This document shows positions 34,053 to 43,059 of a stretch of DNA of 46,402 bases, piece by piece (the stretch's first letter is position 1; each line of letters starts with the position of its first letter). The notes beneath the pieces were generated by a model. It saw only the letters and a list, made by a program, of their open reading frames with translations, made no database searches and had not been told where the DNA came from. The position numbers and the translations under genes were made by a program. The DNA is taken from NCBI RefSeq assembly GCF_005222955.1, contig NZ_LWUA01000254.1:1-46402 (forward strand), in the 5' to 3' direction. This DNA is from Blastococcus sp. CCUG 61487 (GTDB lineage: Bacteria > Actinomycetota > Actinomycetes > Mycobacteriales > Geodermatophilaceae).

Positions 34053-36650
34053 TCAGACCTCCACCGGCTCGCGGAGCAAGGCACCAAGCCGCAGCGCGAT
34101 CTCCTCGCGGACCCGCGCACCGGAGAGCACGACTCCGACCATGGTCAGCGACGTGTGCGTGTGACCGCGTGCCGCAAGGTGCTCGACCGGTACACCGGCC
34201 GCCCGCAGCGCCTCGGCATAGGCGATGCCCTCGTCGCGCAACGGGTCGAACTCCGCGGTGACCACGATGGCCGGAGGCAGACCGTCCAACCTGCCGCGCA
34301 ACGGCGTCGCGGTCGGCTCGGCGCGCTGCGCGGGATCGCAGTAGTGGTCCCAGAACCAGCGCATGAGGGGGGCGGTCAGCACGTAGCCGTCGGCGTTCTC
34401 CTGGTAGGACCGGGTCTTCATGGCGGAGTCGGTCACCGGCGTCAGCATGAGCTGACCGCGCACGACAGGGCCGCCCTCGTCCCGCGCCCGCTGCGTGACG
34501 ACGGCGACCAGGTTGGCCCCGGCGCTCCACCCGGCGACCACGAGGTCGTCCGGGATGCCACCGAGCTCGATCGCGTGCGCGGCGACCCACTGCAGCGCCG
34601 CCCACGCGTCCTCGGCGGCCGCCGGGTAGCGCGCCTCGGGCGCGTGGCGGTAGTTCACCGACACGACGACGGCCTCGGTGCGCACGCACAGGTCGCGGCA
34701 CAACGGCTCATCGGACACCTGGTCGCCGAGCACCCATCCACCGCCGTGGAAGTACAGGACCACAGGATGCGGCCCGGGCGACCCGGGGCGGAACAGCCGG
34801 TACTCCAGCTCGCCGGCCGGGCCGGGCAACACGCCGTCGACGACCTCGCCGACGTCCGGGCCGGGCGGTCGCGCCCCGTTGCTCATCTCCATGAACGCTC
34901 GCGCCTCCGGCGGCGACATGGACTCCAGCGGAGGCAGCTCCATCTGCGCCATGGCGTCGAGGACCATCGCGACGTCGGGCTGCAGCCGGCGGATGACGCC
35001 GTCGTGGCACTGCTCGGCCTCCGGCGCGGAGAGCCGGAAGCCGAGGTAGTCCTTCGCCCGCACCTCGTCGCACACGGCCCGGTAGTTGTCCACCCCGCCG
35101 ATGTAGGGGTAGAAGACCCGCGGCTTGCCCGGCACGTTGGCGCCCATGTACCAGGAGTTGGCGGTCGGGTGCAGCGAGATCGCCGCACAGTCGGCGACGT
35201 GCTGGTTCCAGCCGTCCTCGGCCAGCGGCGTCGGCTCGATCCTGGTCATGCCTTTCGCCCGCAGGTCGACAAGGCAGTCGGTCACCCAGTCGACGTGCTG
35301 CTCGATCGAGACAGCCATGTTGGACAGCACGGATGGGCTCCCCGGCCCGGTGAGGGCGAAGAAGTTCGGGAAGCCGACGGTGGTCAGCCCGAGATAGGTG
35401 GAGGGACCGTCGGCCCACTTCTCCTTCAGGGTGACCCCGGCGCGTCCGGTGACGTCGACGCCGACCAGGGCTCCGGTCATGGCGTCGAACCCGGTGGCGT
35501 AGACGATCACGTCGAACTCGAAGGACTCGGCCGCAGTGTCGATGCCCGCCTCGGTGATCGTCGTGATCGGCGTACTGCGCAGGTCGACGAGCCGGACGTG
35601 GGGCGAGTTGAACGTCGCGTAGTACCCGCTGTCCAGGCACGGCCGCTTGGTGCCGAAGTAGTGGTCCTTCGGGCACAGCGCCTCGGCCGTCTCCGGGTCG
35701 TCGACGATGGACCTGATCTTCTCCCGGATCATCTCCGAGACGATCTCGTTCGACGCCGGATCGACCCCTTGGTCGGCGAAGACACCGAGGATGGCGAACA
35801 GTTCGCCGGCTTCCCACGCGGCCTCGAAGCGCTCCCGTCGGACGTCCTCGGAGGCGGTTCCCCCGAGGATGTCGGTGGCCTCCATCGGGACGCCGCCCCG
35901 CGACCACTTCCCCGCCGTGCGGTAGGCGTCGCGGTCGGCGGCCAGCCGGCCGAGCCGGTCGGCCGATGCCGGACCGTTGTGCGCCGGTATGGAGAAGTTC
36001 GGCGTCCGCTGGAAGACCGTCAGCTGCGCCGCCTGCTGCGCGATCAGCGGGATCGACTGGATGCCCGAGGAGCCGGTGCCGACCACGGCGACCCGCTTGC
36101 CGGTGAGGTCCACTCCCTCGTGCGGCCACCGGCTGGTGAAGTACACCTCGCCCGCGAACCTCGGCGCGCCCTCGATGTCAGGGGCCTTGGGCACGGACAG
36201 GCAGCCCGTCGCCATCACGTAGTACCGGCAGCTGACCGTCTCACCGGTCGAGGTCCGCACCGCCCAGAGTCCGGTCTTGTCGTCCCACTCGGCTCCCTCG
36301 ACCCGGGCGTCGAAGGTGATGTCCCGGCGAAGGTCGTAGCGGTCGGTCACGAACTGCAGGTACCGCAGGATCTCGGGCTGGGTGGCGTACTTCTCCGACC
36401 AGGTCCACGCCCGCTCGAGCTCCGGGTCGAAACCGAACGTGTAGTCCGTGGTCGGGATGTCGCAGCGAGCCCCCGGGTACCGGTTCCAGAACCACGTGCC
36501 CCCGACGTCGCTCGCTGCCTCGAACACCCGCACGGAGAATCCCTCCGCCCGGAGCCGGTGCAGCAGGTACAGGCCCGAGAACCCCGCCCCGACGACCACC
36601 ACGTCCACCTGCGAACCCGCCGAAGCCCCGTTGTTCCCGTCCGCAGCCAT
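34053..36650 (-). CDS. Baeyer-Villiger monooxygenase fused to an HSL-type esterase
   Basis: An 865-residue two-domain protein. Residues 1 to about 580 form a class B flavin monooxygenase: FAD Rossmann GAGFSG (21-26), NRYPGARCD, NADPH Rossmann GTGSSG (191-196) and VIYATGFD. Its fingerprint reads FAGEVYFTSRW (165-175), so the normally conserved His is Phe171. Residues about 588-865 form an HSL-type hydrolase: HGGG (635-638), Ser709 in GWSAG (usually GDSAG), Asp802 and His830 or His832. One chain could oxidise a ketone and cleave the ester formed. I chose ATG 36650 because GGGGAG precedes it; ATG 36674 lacks one. The reading frame is continuous through the linker. Confidence 0.92.
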   Translation of the reverse strand: MAADGNNGASAGSQVDVVVVGAGFSGLYLLHRLRAEGFSVRVFEAASDVGGTWFWNRYPGARCDIPTTDYTFGFDPELERAWTWSEKYATQPEILRYLQFVTDRYDLRRDITFDARVEGAEWDDKTGLWAVRTSTGETVSCRYYVMATGCLSVPKAPDIEGAPRFAGEVYFTSRWPHEGVDLTGKRVAVVGTGSSGIQSIPLIAQQAAQLTVFQRTPNFSIPAHNGPASADRLGRLAADRDAYRTAGKWSRGGVPMEATDILGGTASEDVRRERFEAAWEAGELFAILGVFADQGVDPASNEIVSEMIREKIRSIVDDPETAEALCPKDHYFGTKRPCLDSGYYATFNSPHVRLVDLRSTPITTITEAGIDTAAESFEFDVIVYATGFDAMTGALVGVDVTGRAGVTLKEKWADGPSTYLGLTTVGFPNFFALTGPGSPSVLSNMAVSIEQHVDWVTDCLVDLRAKGMTRIEPTPLAEDGWNQHVADCAAISLHPTANSWYMGANVPGKPRVFYPYIGGVDNYRAVCDEVRAKDYLGFRLSAPEAEQCHDGVIRRLQPDVAMVLDAMAQMELPPLESMSPPEARAFMEMSNGARPPGPDVGEVVDGVLPGPAGELEYRLFRPGSPGPHPVVLYFHGGGWVLGDQVSDEPLCRDLCVRTEAVVVSVNYRHAPEARYPAAAEDAWAALQWVAAHAIELGGIPDDLVVAGWSAGANLVAVVTQRARDEGGPVVRGQLMLTPVTDSAMKTRSYQENADGYVLTAPLMRWFWDHYCDPAQRAEPTATPLRGRLDGLPPAIVVTAEFDPLRDEGIAYAEALRAAGVPVEHLAARGHTHTSLTMVGVVLSGARVREEIALRLGALLREPVEV

Positions 36651-36683
36651 GCGCGCTCCCCGAGTGTGAGACAAAGGTCACTT

Positions 36684-36701
36684 GTCACATCGGAAGCTAG
36701 C
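36684..36701 (-). promoter_or_regulatory. Promoter element of the fusion gene, shared with 17333-17350
   Basis: On the minus strand GCTAGCTTCCG, two bases, GTGAC, 34 bases before the ATG. TAGCTT fits a -10 box. Downstream of it a loose inverted repeat (TGTGACAA ... TTGTCTCACA, two extra bases in one arm) covers 36666-36690 and may bind a regulator. Confidence 0.5.
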
Positions 36702-37424
36702 AGTCCGGCCCGTCCCCCGATACCACGCGCCGTGGCCGACGTCGTGGAAGCGGCGGGTGCGCTCGGTGTCTGCGACGCCGGCGTGACGGGACCCGTCGAG
36801 GCCGATGATCGAGCGCCTGCGCCCCCGCGGTGTACGCGTCGGCGGCTCCCGACCCGGGTCGCGCGGCACAGCGGACCGACATCCCGAACGAACATCAGAG
36901 CCTGCAAGGTGATGCCAGGGCAGTCGTCAGACCGAGGCCAGGGCGGGCAGCCCCTTCTCGCTCGCAGTGCTCCCGCAGCAGGTCCCGCACGTGTGCCACA
37001 ACCGGACCGTCGAAGAGGTGGCAGGAGTCGGCGTACTCGGCGACGTGTCGAGCGTTCGAACCGCTCGGACAGCTCCTCCCGATTCGTTTCGGATCTGCTG
37101 GACGAGGCCTGGGTCCGCCGCACGCCGGCCCGCCTGCGGAGGGGACGCTTGACGTAGGACTCCGCAGACAGTCCGGGAACCGCTCCCCCACCGAGCCGGC
37201 ACATCCGTGCCGTCGGCGGTCGCCCTCTCCTGGACACGGTTGCCCGGCCCGGCTGCCGATCGGTCAGCTCCCTCTCGGGCTGGACGGGGGCTGCGTTCAC
37301 CGCCGTCCGCGGGCTCCGCAATGTGTCCCCCTGAGCACCCGGGCACTGGCCGCGCGGCCCGCCGATCGGGCCCAATCCCGCAGGGAGTCCGGTCGCACCG
37401 GACCTTGGAAGTCGCCGCCGTCGT
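36702..37424. other. Gene-poor region with one decayed gene
   Basis: About 720 bases between the fusion gene and the acyl-CoA dehydrogenase operon. Apart from the luciferase-like remnant at 36950-37095, the open frames are Arg/Pro-rich and not recognisable. Confidence 0.5.
36950..37095 (-). pseudogene. Remnant of an LLM-class F420-dependent oxidoreductase
   Basis: ARHVAEYADSCHLF and VVAHVRDLLREHCEREG match the C-terminal part of luciferase-like F420 oxidoreductases (typically RYADACNLF then VLREHCEREGRD). The preceding GGAVRAVRTL piece lies in another frame and fits the expected IGGxGERRTL region. No start or remaining domain is left. Confidence 0.45.
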
Positions 37425-38552
37425 TCACAGCCCGAGCCGGTCCGCCAGCTGCGCCCGGTGCTCGCCCGGCGTGCCGAACATCAGCTCATCGCTCTTGGCC
37501 CGGCGGTAGTACAGGTGTGCCGGGTGCTCCCAGGTGAACCCGATCCCGCCGTGCACCTGGATGGTGGTCGCCGCTGCGGACAGGAACACCTCCGAGCACA
37601 GCGACTTGGCGGCCGCCGCCAGGAGCGGCGCGTCGGCCCGACCCTCGGCCAGCGCCCACGAGGCGTGGTGCGCCAGCGAGCGGGCGGACTCGACGCCCAG
37701 CAAGATGTCGGCGCACAGGTGCTTGACCCCCTGGAACGCCCCGATCGGTCGGCCGAACTGCTCCCGCGTGTTGGCGTAGGCGGTGGACAGCTCGAGCAGC
37801 CGCTGCGCTCCGCCGAGTTGTTCGGCGGCCAGCACGACCGAGCCGACCTGGACGGCCTCCGCCAGCACCCGCGCCCCGTCACCGGGCTCGCCGACCGGCC
37901 GGGCGGGGGCCGACTCGAGCCGGACGGCGGCAAGGCGCCGGGTCGGGTCGAGCGCGGGCTGGACCTCGCGCGTCAGCCCGGGAGCGTTACCCGTGACGGC
38001 GAACAGACCCACGCCCTCGTCGGTCGCGGCGGTGACCAGCAGCAGGTCGGCGACGTGCCCGTCGACGACGAACCGCTTCGCCCCCGTCAGTGCCCAACCG
38101 TCGCCCGCGCGCACTGCCCGCGTGCCGGTGCCTCCGGCGTCCCACCGGCCGTCGTCCTCGGCGAAGGCCAGCGCACCCACCGTGCTGCCGCCGCTGAGGC
38201 CCGGCAGGTGATCGCGGCACATCGGCTCGTCGCCGCTGGCGAGCAGCGCGGCGACGGCCAGCACGGCCGATGACAGATAGGGGCCGCTGTACAGGCACCG
38301 GCCGGCCTCTTCGGCGACCACCGCGACCTCGCGCCATCCTGCGCCGACCCCACCGAACCGCTCCGGCACGGCCAGCCCGTGCGCGCCGAGGTCCCTGGCC
38401 AGCCGCTGGTGCACGTCCGGGTCGAACCCGCGTTCGCTCTCCATCACCTCACGCAGGTGCGGTTCTGCGGCACGGGTGGCGAAGAACCGCCGGACCGAGG
38501 TGCGAAGGTCCTCCTGCTCGGGTGTGAGCGCGACCTGATGGAGCAGGTTCAT
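37425..38552 (-). CDS. Acyl-CoA dehydrogenase, subunit-type (second gene of pair)
   Basis: A 375-residue acyl-CoA dehydrogenase. It has a typical ACAD N-terminus (LTPEQEDLRTSVRRFFATRA), YANTREQFGRPIGAFQGVKH, QVHGGIGFTWEHPAHLYYRRAK and a short C-terminus without a YEG catalytic motif. It starts ATG at 38552, overlapping the stop of the upstream acyl-CoA dehydrogenase (ATGA). Paired, unequal ACAD genes of this kind form alpha2beta2 enzymes in mycobacterial steroid side-chain degradation (FadE26-27, FadE28-29 types), so the two probably form one heteromeric enzyme. Confidence 0.88.
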   Translation of the reverse strand: MNLLHQVALTPEQEDLRTSVRRFFATRAAEPHLREVMESERGFDPDVHQRLARDLGAHGLAVPERFGGVGAGWREVAVVAEEAGRCLYSGPYLSSAVLAVAALLASGDEPMCRDHLPGLSGGSTVGALAFAEDDGRWDAGGTGTRAVRAGDGWALTGAKRFVVDGHVADLLLVTAATDEGVGLFAVTGNAPGLTREVQPALDPTRRLAAVRLESAPARPVGEPGDGARVLAEAVQVGSVVLAAEQLGGAQRLLELSTAYANTREQFGRPIGAFQGVKHLCADILLGVESARSLAHHASWALAEGRADAPLLAAAAKSLCSEVFLSAAATTIQVHGGIGFTWEHPAHLYYRRAKSDELMFGTPGEHRAQLADRLGL

Positions 38553-39724
38553 ACCCTCACCCGACCGGAGTTCCACGGGCGGCCGGCGTCCGGGTCGGCG
38601 TCGCGAGGCAGCCCGAGCACCCGCTCGGCCAGGATGTTCTTCTGCACCTGCGACGTGCCGCCACCGATGGTCAGCGCGGGCGCGAACAGCCAGCCACGGT
38701 GCCACTCGGCGGACTGCTCTCCGAGCGGGCCCGCTCCCTCGAGCAGTCCGGCCGGTCCGGCCAGGTCGCGGGCCAGGTTCATGATGTCCTGGCCGTGCTC
38801 GTCGGCGAGGAGCTTGCGCACCGAAGCCTCCGGACCGGGCTGCTGCCCCGACAGGGTCGCGGCCAGCATCCGCAGCCGCATCAGCCGCAGCGCCTCGGCC
38901 CGGACGTAGAGCTGGACGAGCCGGTCGCGCAGCCCCGGATCGCTCGTCCCGCCCCGTTGCCGCACCAGCTCGAGAAGGTCGTACGCGGTGGGGCCCGCGC
39001 CCCACAGCGCGCCGCCCGAGGAGAGGCTCACCCGCTCGTTGCCCAGGGTCACCTTGGCCAGCTTCCAGCCGTCGCCCTCCTCGCCGACCAGCGCTTCCGG
39101 GCCGAGGTACACGTCGTCCAGGAACACCTCGTTGAACAGCGCGGCGCCGGTCATCTCCCGCAGCGGCCGGACCGTCACGCCGGGCGCGTCCATGGGGCAG
39201 ATGAAGTAGGAGATGCCCCGGTGCTTAGGCGCGTCGGGATCGGTGCGGGCCAGCAGGATGCCGTACCGGCTGAACTGGGCGCCTGACGTCCACACCTTCT
39301 GACCGTTGACGATCCACCCGTCGCCCTCCCGGGTGGCGCGGGTGGACAGGCTGGCCAGGTCCGAACCCGCCCCCGGCTCGCTGAACAGCTGGCACCAGAT
39401 CTCCTCGCCGGCCAGCAGGGGCATCAGGTAGCGCTGTTTCTGCTCGTCGGTGCCCGCGTGGATGATCGTCGGGCCCGCCCAGCCCATGGCGATCTGGTTC
39501 TGCGGGCGGCGGACCGAGGCCCGCTGGAGCTCCTCGTCGATGATGAGCTGGTGCACCGGGTCGGCGTCCAGTCCCCACGGACGTGGCCAGTGCGGCGTCA
39601 CGTAGCCGGCCTCGGCCAGCTGCCTCGGCGTCGGCTGAGGATGCTCCGCCAGCCACCGCCGGACGGCCTGCCGCCGCTCGTCGTCCTCACCGGGCAGGCC
39701 GAGGTCCATGCCGCTGGTGCTCAC
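38549..39724 (-). CDS. Acyl-CoA dehydrogenase, subunit-type (first gene of pair)
   Basis: A 391-residue acyl-CoA dehydrogenase with LFSEPGAGSDLASL, VNGQKVWTSGAQF, GNERVSL and a C-terminal IGGGTSQVQKNILAERVLGLPRD, which resembles the FadE17/26/29 group of Mycobacterium. The catalytic Glu seems to be supplied differently here (IGGGTS instead of YEGT), as in heteromeric family members where only one subunit carries a full site. The ATG at 39724 lies 25 bases after the stop of the acyl-CoA ligase, so the three genes probably form one transcript. Confidence 0.88.
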   Translation of the reverse strand: MSTSGMDLGLPGEDDERRQAVRRWLAEHPQPTPRQLAEAGYVTPHWPRPWGLDADPVHQLIIDEELQRASVRRPQNQIAMGWAGPTIIHAGTDEQKQRYLMPLLAGEEIWCQLFSEPGAGSDLASLSTRATREGDGWIVNGQKVWTSGAQFSRYGILLARTDPDAPKHRGISYFICPMDAPGVTVRPLREMTGAALFNEVFLDDVYLGPEALVGEEGDGWKLAKVTLGNERVSLSSGGALWGAGPTAYDLLELVRQRGGTSDPGLRDRLVQLYVRAEALRLMRLRMLAATLSGQQPGPEASVRKLLADEHGQDIMNLARDLAGPAGLLEGAGPLGEQSAEWHRGWLFAPALTIGGGTSQVQKNILAERVLGLPRDADPDAGRPWNSGRVRV

Positions 39725-39749
39725 CGTGACGCCTCCACCCGCGGGGACC

Positions 39750-41369
39750 TCAACCGACTACCGGCGCCAGCCGCTCGACAGCGGTCGCCTTGCACCGCTT
39801 GTAGTCAACCTTGCCGTTCGGGGCCCGGCCGATGCTGTCCACGAACAGCACCCGCTTCGGGGACTTGAACCCCGCCAACCGCTGCCTGACGTGCGCGGTC
39901 AGCTGCGCCTCGTCCACGCCGGCCGACGGGTCGGCCTCGACCAGCGCCGTGATCGCTTCGCCCCACTTCTCGTCCGGGACGCCGACGACGACGGCGTCCC
40001 GGACGCCGGGGTGCGTCTTGAGCACCTCCTCCACCTCCTCCGGGAACACCTTCTCCCCGCCGGTGTTGATGCACACCGACCCGCGACCGAGCAACGTGAT
40101 GCTGCCGTCGGCCTCGACCGTCGCGAAGTCGCCGGGGAAGGAGTACCGCTTGCCGTCGATGACCCGGAACGTGCGCGCCGACTTCTCCTCGTCCTTGTAG
40201 TAGCCCAGCGGCACCCGGCCGCCGACGCCGACCATGCCGATGCCGCCCGACCCCGGCTGCACGAAGCGGCCGTAGTCATCGATCACGGCGGCGTTCTCCC
40301 CGAGCTGGAACCTCGCCGTCGGCACGGTCTGATCCCCGCCGGACACCGACAGGCCCATCCCGAGCGCCTCAGAGGACGAGAAGGCATCCATCAGGAACAT
40401 GCCGGGGTGGTGCCGGAGCAGTCCCTGCTTGGTCTCCTCGCTCCACATCACACCGGAGGACGCCATGATGCCGAGGCTCGACAGGTTCCAGCGGTCGGGC
40501 TCCGCGTCCAGCGCCCGGAGCATGGGGTTGGCGAACGCGTCACCGACGATGGCCACGCTGTTGACCTTGTGCCGGTCGATGGCGTCCAGCAGCTCGACCG
40601 GGTCGTAGGTGCGCGTGGTGAGCAGCACCACCGATCCGGCGCGGCTGAGCGCGGACTGCGAGGTGAGCACTCCTGTTCCGTGCATCAGCGGGCACGCGGG
40701 GAGGCCGACCGGCCCGGGACCGACGATCCGTGACCGGACGAGGTCGTAGTCGGGCTCATCCGGCAGCCGGTCATCGGGCAGCGCGGCGGAGTTCATGATC
40801 ACGTCGTCCTGCCGCCACATCACCCCTTTGGGCAGCCCGGTGGTGCCGCCGGTGTAGAGCATGAAGAGGTGGTCGCCGTCGACGTCCCACGGGCCCCGTT
40901 GCCGCGGCGCGACGGCGGTCACAGCCACCTGCTCGTAGGGGACCGCCCACTCCGGGCACGGGCCCGAGCCGTCGTCGACCCACAGCCAGCCCTTCACCTT
41001 GGTCAGCCGGCTGCGCAACCGCTCGATGCGCTCGACGAACTCGCCCTGGAACACCACGGCGACCGCGTCGGCGTTGTCCCAGAGGTAGGCCAGCTCCTCC
41101 TCGGCGTAGCGGTAGTTGGTGTTCACCGGCACGAGGCCGGCCTTGTAGCTGGCGAACATCGACTCCAGGTACTCGGGGCGGTTGTAGAGGTACTGCGCCA
41201 CCTTGTCCTGCTCGGACACCCCCAGGCCGAGCAGCCAGGCCGCGACCCCGTCCGCGCGCCGGTCCACCTCGCGCCAGGTGAGACGTCGCTCGCCCTGGAT
41301 CAGGCAGGGGGCGTCCGGGACGACGTCCGCCGACGCCTCCCACATCCGAGCGAAACTCCAACCGGACAC
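39750..41369 (-). CDS. Acyl-CoA ligase, FadD19/FadD17-like
   Basis: A 539-residue ANL ligase. It has P-loop LYTGGTTGLPKGVMWR, VGDAFANPMLRAL, GYYKDEEKSARTFR, YSFPGDFATVEADGSI, GRGSVCINTGGEKVFPEEVE and the terminal Lys in APNGKVDYK. Phrases such as KGVMWRxxD, IPVGYYKDE-like and GRGSVxINxGGEKVxPEEVE are those of mycobacterial FadD19, a C24-branched steroid side-chain ligase, though the real substrate may differ. Start GTG at 41369 after GGGAGGG. It is first in the operon with the two acyl-CoA dehydrogenase subunits. Confidence 0.9.
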   Translation of the reverse strand: MSGWSFARMWEASADVVPDAPCLIQGERRLTWREVDRRADGVAAWLLGLGVSEQDKVAQYLYNRPEYLESMFASYKAGLVPVNTNYRYAEEELAYLWDNADAVAVVFQGEFVERIERLRSRLTKVKGWLWVDDGSGPCPEWAVPYEQVAVTAVAPRQRGPWDVDGDHLFMLYTGGTTGLPKGVMWRQDDVIMNSAALPDDRLPDEPDYDLVRSRIVGPGPVGLPACPLMHGTGVLTSQSALSRAGSVVLLTTRTYDPVELLDAIDRHKVNSVAIVGDAFANPMLRALDAEPDRWNLSSLGIMASSGVMWSEETKQGLLRHHPGMFLMDAFSSSEALGMGLSVSGGDQTVPTARFQLGENAAVIDDYGRFVQPGSGGIGMVGVGGRVPLGYYKDEEKSARTFRVIDGKRYSFPGDFATVEADGSITLLGRGSVCINTGGEKVFPEEVEEVLKTHPGVRDAVVVGVPDEKWGEAITALVEADPSAGVDEAQLTAHVRQRLAGFKSPKRVLFVDSIGRAPNGKVDYKRCKATAVERLAPVVG

Positions 41370-41675
41370 CGGGGTGCCCTCCCTTCACTCTGACTGCGCT
41401 CCAGTGGGCAGCGACTCCGCCTGGCGCTCGTACTTCCGCCGCGTCCGGTGTGAGCCTCGGCACACCCTAGGCATCGCACGGTCCGACGGACAGGCCCGCG
41501 CCGTGGATGGGCCCGCGCGGCAGGACCAGCGGCCGTAGAACTCGTCCCCGACCTCGCCGACGGGGACCCTGTAGAGGGTGGACGGAGGCCGAGTCCGGTG
41601 ATCGGCCAGGGCACCGGACACCGCGCCCCGGCAGCACTGCTCCGGGTGGTGCGCCGCTGACAGCGGGGGCCGAGC
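41370..41675. other. Intergenic stretch, possible small remnant
   Basis: 306 bases between the ligase and the alpha/beta hydrolase, both minus strand. A minus-strand frame (41621-41385) contains PPSTLYRVPVGEVGDEFYG, which looks protein-like but I cannot assign it. Promoter elements for the ligase operon probably lie near 41400-41470; none is clear. Confidence 0.35.
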
Positions 41676-42563
41676 TCAGCGGGCCGCTGCGGTCCAGGAC
41701 GTGAGAAGGGTGCGCAGGGCTGCCACCAACGGCAGCGGCTGGTCGAGCATCGGGTGATGCCCCGCGTCGGGCAGCTCGATCACCGGAACCCCCACGGGCA
41801 GCAACTGTTCCATCCGCACGGCCATCGCCGGCGGGACCAGCCCGAACTCCGACCGGAGGAGTGCTGCCCGGCAGCGCAGTGCGGGCAGCAGTTCCCGCAT
41901 CAACGCGCGCTGGCCGAACATCGCGGGGTCGAACTTCCAGGTCCAGCCACCCTCCACCTCCCGGAGTGACTGCTCCGCGATGTGCCGGGCGACGAAGGGC
42001 AGCATCACGTCCTGGCGCGGCAGCGTGGTGAAGCGGGCCACCGCCTCCTCCAAGGTCGGGTAGATCCGCCGCGGCCGCATCCGGTGGCGGATTCCCTTCT
42101 CCTCCGGGGGCTGGTCGTTCAAGGGCGAGTCGATGATGACGACGCCGGTGAGTCGCTGGCCGTGCTGGACACCTGTGGTCGCCGCCGCCCAGCCGCCCAT
42201 GCTGTGGCCGACCACCACAGGTGGCCGGGTGATCCCACCGGCGGCCGCCGCAGCCATCACCTCGGTGGCCCACAGGGTCATGTCGTAGTGCTCACGGTGA
42301 CCGCTGTCGCCGTGCCCGCTCAGGTCGAGCGCCACCACCCGCTGTTCGCTGGCGAAGAAGGGGGCCACATGGTCCCACCACCCGGAGTGAGCGGCGCCGC
42401 CGTGCACCAGCACCAGGCCCGGGAGCGCCGGGTCCCCCCAGCAGCGGAGGTGGATCGAACAGCCGTCCACGTCCACGTCCACGTGGTCCGGGCGCGAGGC
42501 CAGCGCCGCCGAGAACCAGCGGGGGGTGGTGGCCGTCTCCGGCGACGGATCGTGGTGCTCCAA
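41676..42563 (-). CDS. Alpha/beta hydrolase fold protein (lactonase/C-C hydrolase-like)
   Basis: About 295 residues of the classical alpha/beta hydrolase family, different from the HSL esterases. It has the oxyanion loop VLVHGGAAHSGWW (52-64), DLSGHGDS, Ser121 in GHSMGG and His in LPDAGHHPML near residue 268. I chose TTG at 42563 because GAGGAGG precedes it by 5 bases; further upstream the frame is open but not protein-like. It may act on an ester, lactone or CoA-independent intermediate of the nearby pathway. Confidence 0.85.
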   Translation of the reverse strand: MEHHDPSPETATTPRWFSAALASRPDHVDVDVDGCSIHLRCWGDPALPGLVLVHGGAAHSGWWDHVAPFFASEQRVVALDLSGHGDSGHREHYDMTLWATEVMAAAAAGGITRPPVVVGHSMGGWAAATTGVQHGQRLTGVVIIDSPLNDQPPEEKGIRHRMRPRRIYPTLEEAVARFTTLPRQDVMLPFVARHIAEQSLREVEGGWTWKFDPAMFGQRALMRELLPALRCRAALLRSEFGLVPPAMAVRMEQLLPVGVPVIELPDAGHHPMLDQPLPLVAALRTLLTSWTAAAR

Positions 42564-43059
42564 TGGATCCTCCTCCGATACGCCACGGCAGGCTATCCCC
42601 GCTGATCCGGGCATCCAGCGGCGGGTGCCTCGCTCCGACGACCAGCCGAACTCCGTCAAGCCGAAGGCGCGCACCGGTGAGCAGCGACGCCCGGGTCCGA
42701 TCGAGCAAGGGGCGGCCCCGCCGCCCCGTGGGTCTGGATCGGCGGGGCCTGACCGCTCGAGCCCCCCGGGGGACGTGGCGGATGATCGGGAGCCTCTCGG
42801 GGCGCCAGGTCCTGAGCGCCCCCGGCGCCGGACCGCCGGGCCGCTTGCCGGCACCCCGCGATGCGACGACGGGAAGCTCCCCGGTGCGCACGAGGTCGCG
42901 GCGACGTCACGGACCTTCCCATCGTGACCCACGCCTACAGCGACGTGTTCGCCCGGCTGAAGAGCCGCTCTTCCGGTGGCGGTACAGGGCGTAAGGCACG
43001 TGGAAGGCACGGCTCCCGGCCTACCCCCAGGTTGACCAGGCAAGATGGCGATGAGGGTG
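42564..43059. other. Non-coding stretch left of the partial tRNA
   Basis: About 500 bases. GC-rich frames on both strands are not recognisable as proteins. No integrase or excisionase gene is present here. Confidence 0.5.

Noticed and set aside
36666-36690. A CRP site (TGTGA...TCACA) before the fusion gene
   Set aside because: The two half-sites are 15 bases apart rather than 6 and the arms are unequal; noted only as a loose repeat.
33945-37157. A 1070-codon plus-strand open frame
   Set aside because: Almost entirely antisense to the BVMO-esterase fusion, which has clear domains; the product is Arg/His/Gly/Val-rich with no domain.
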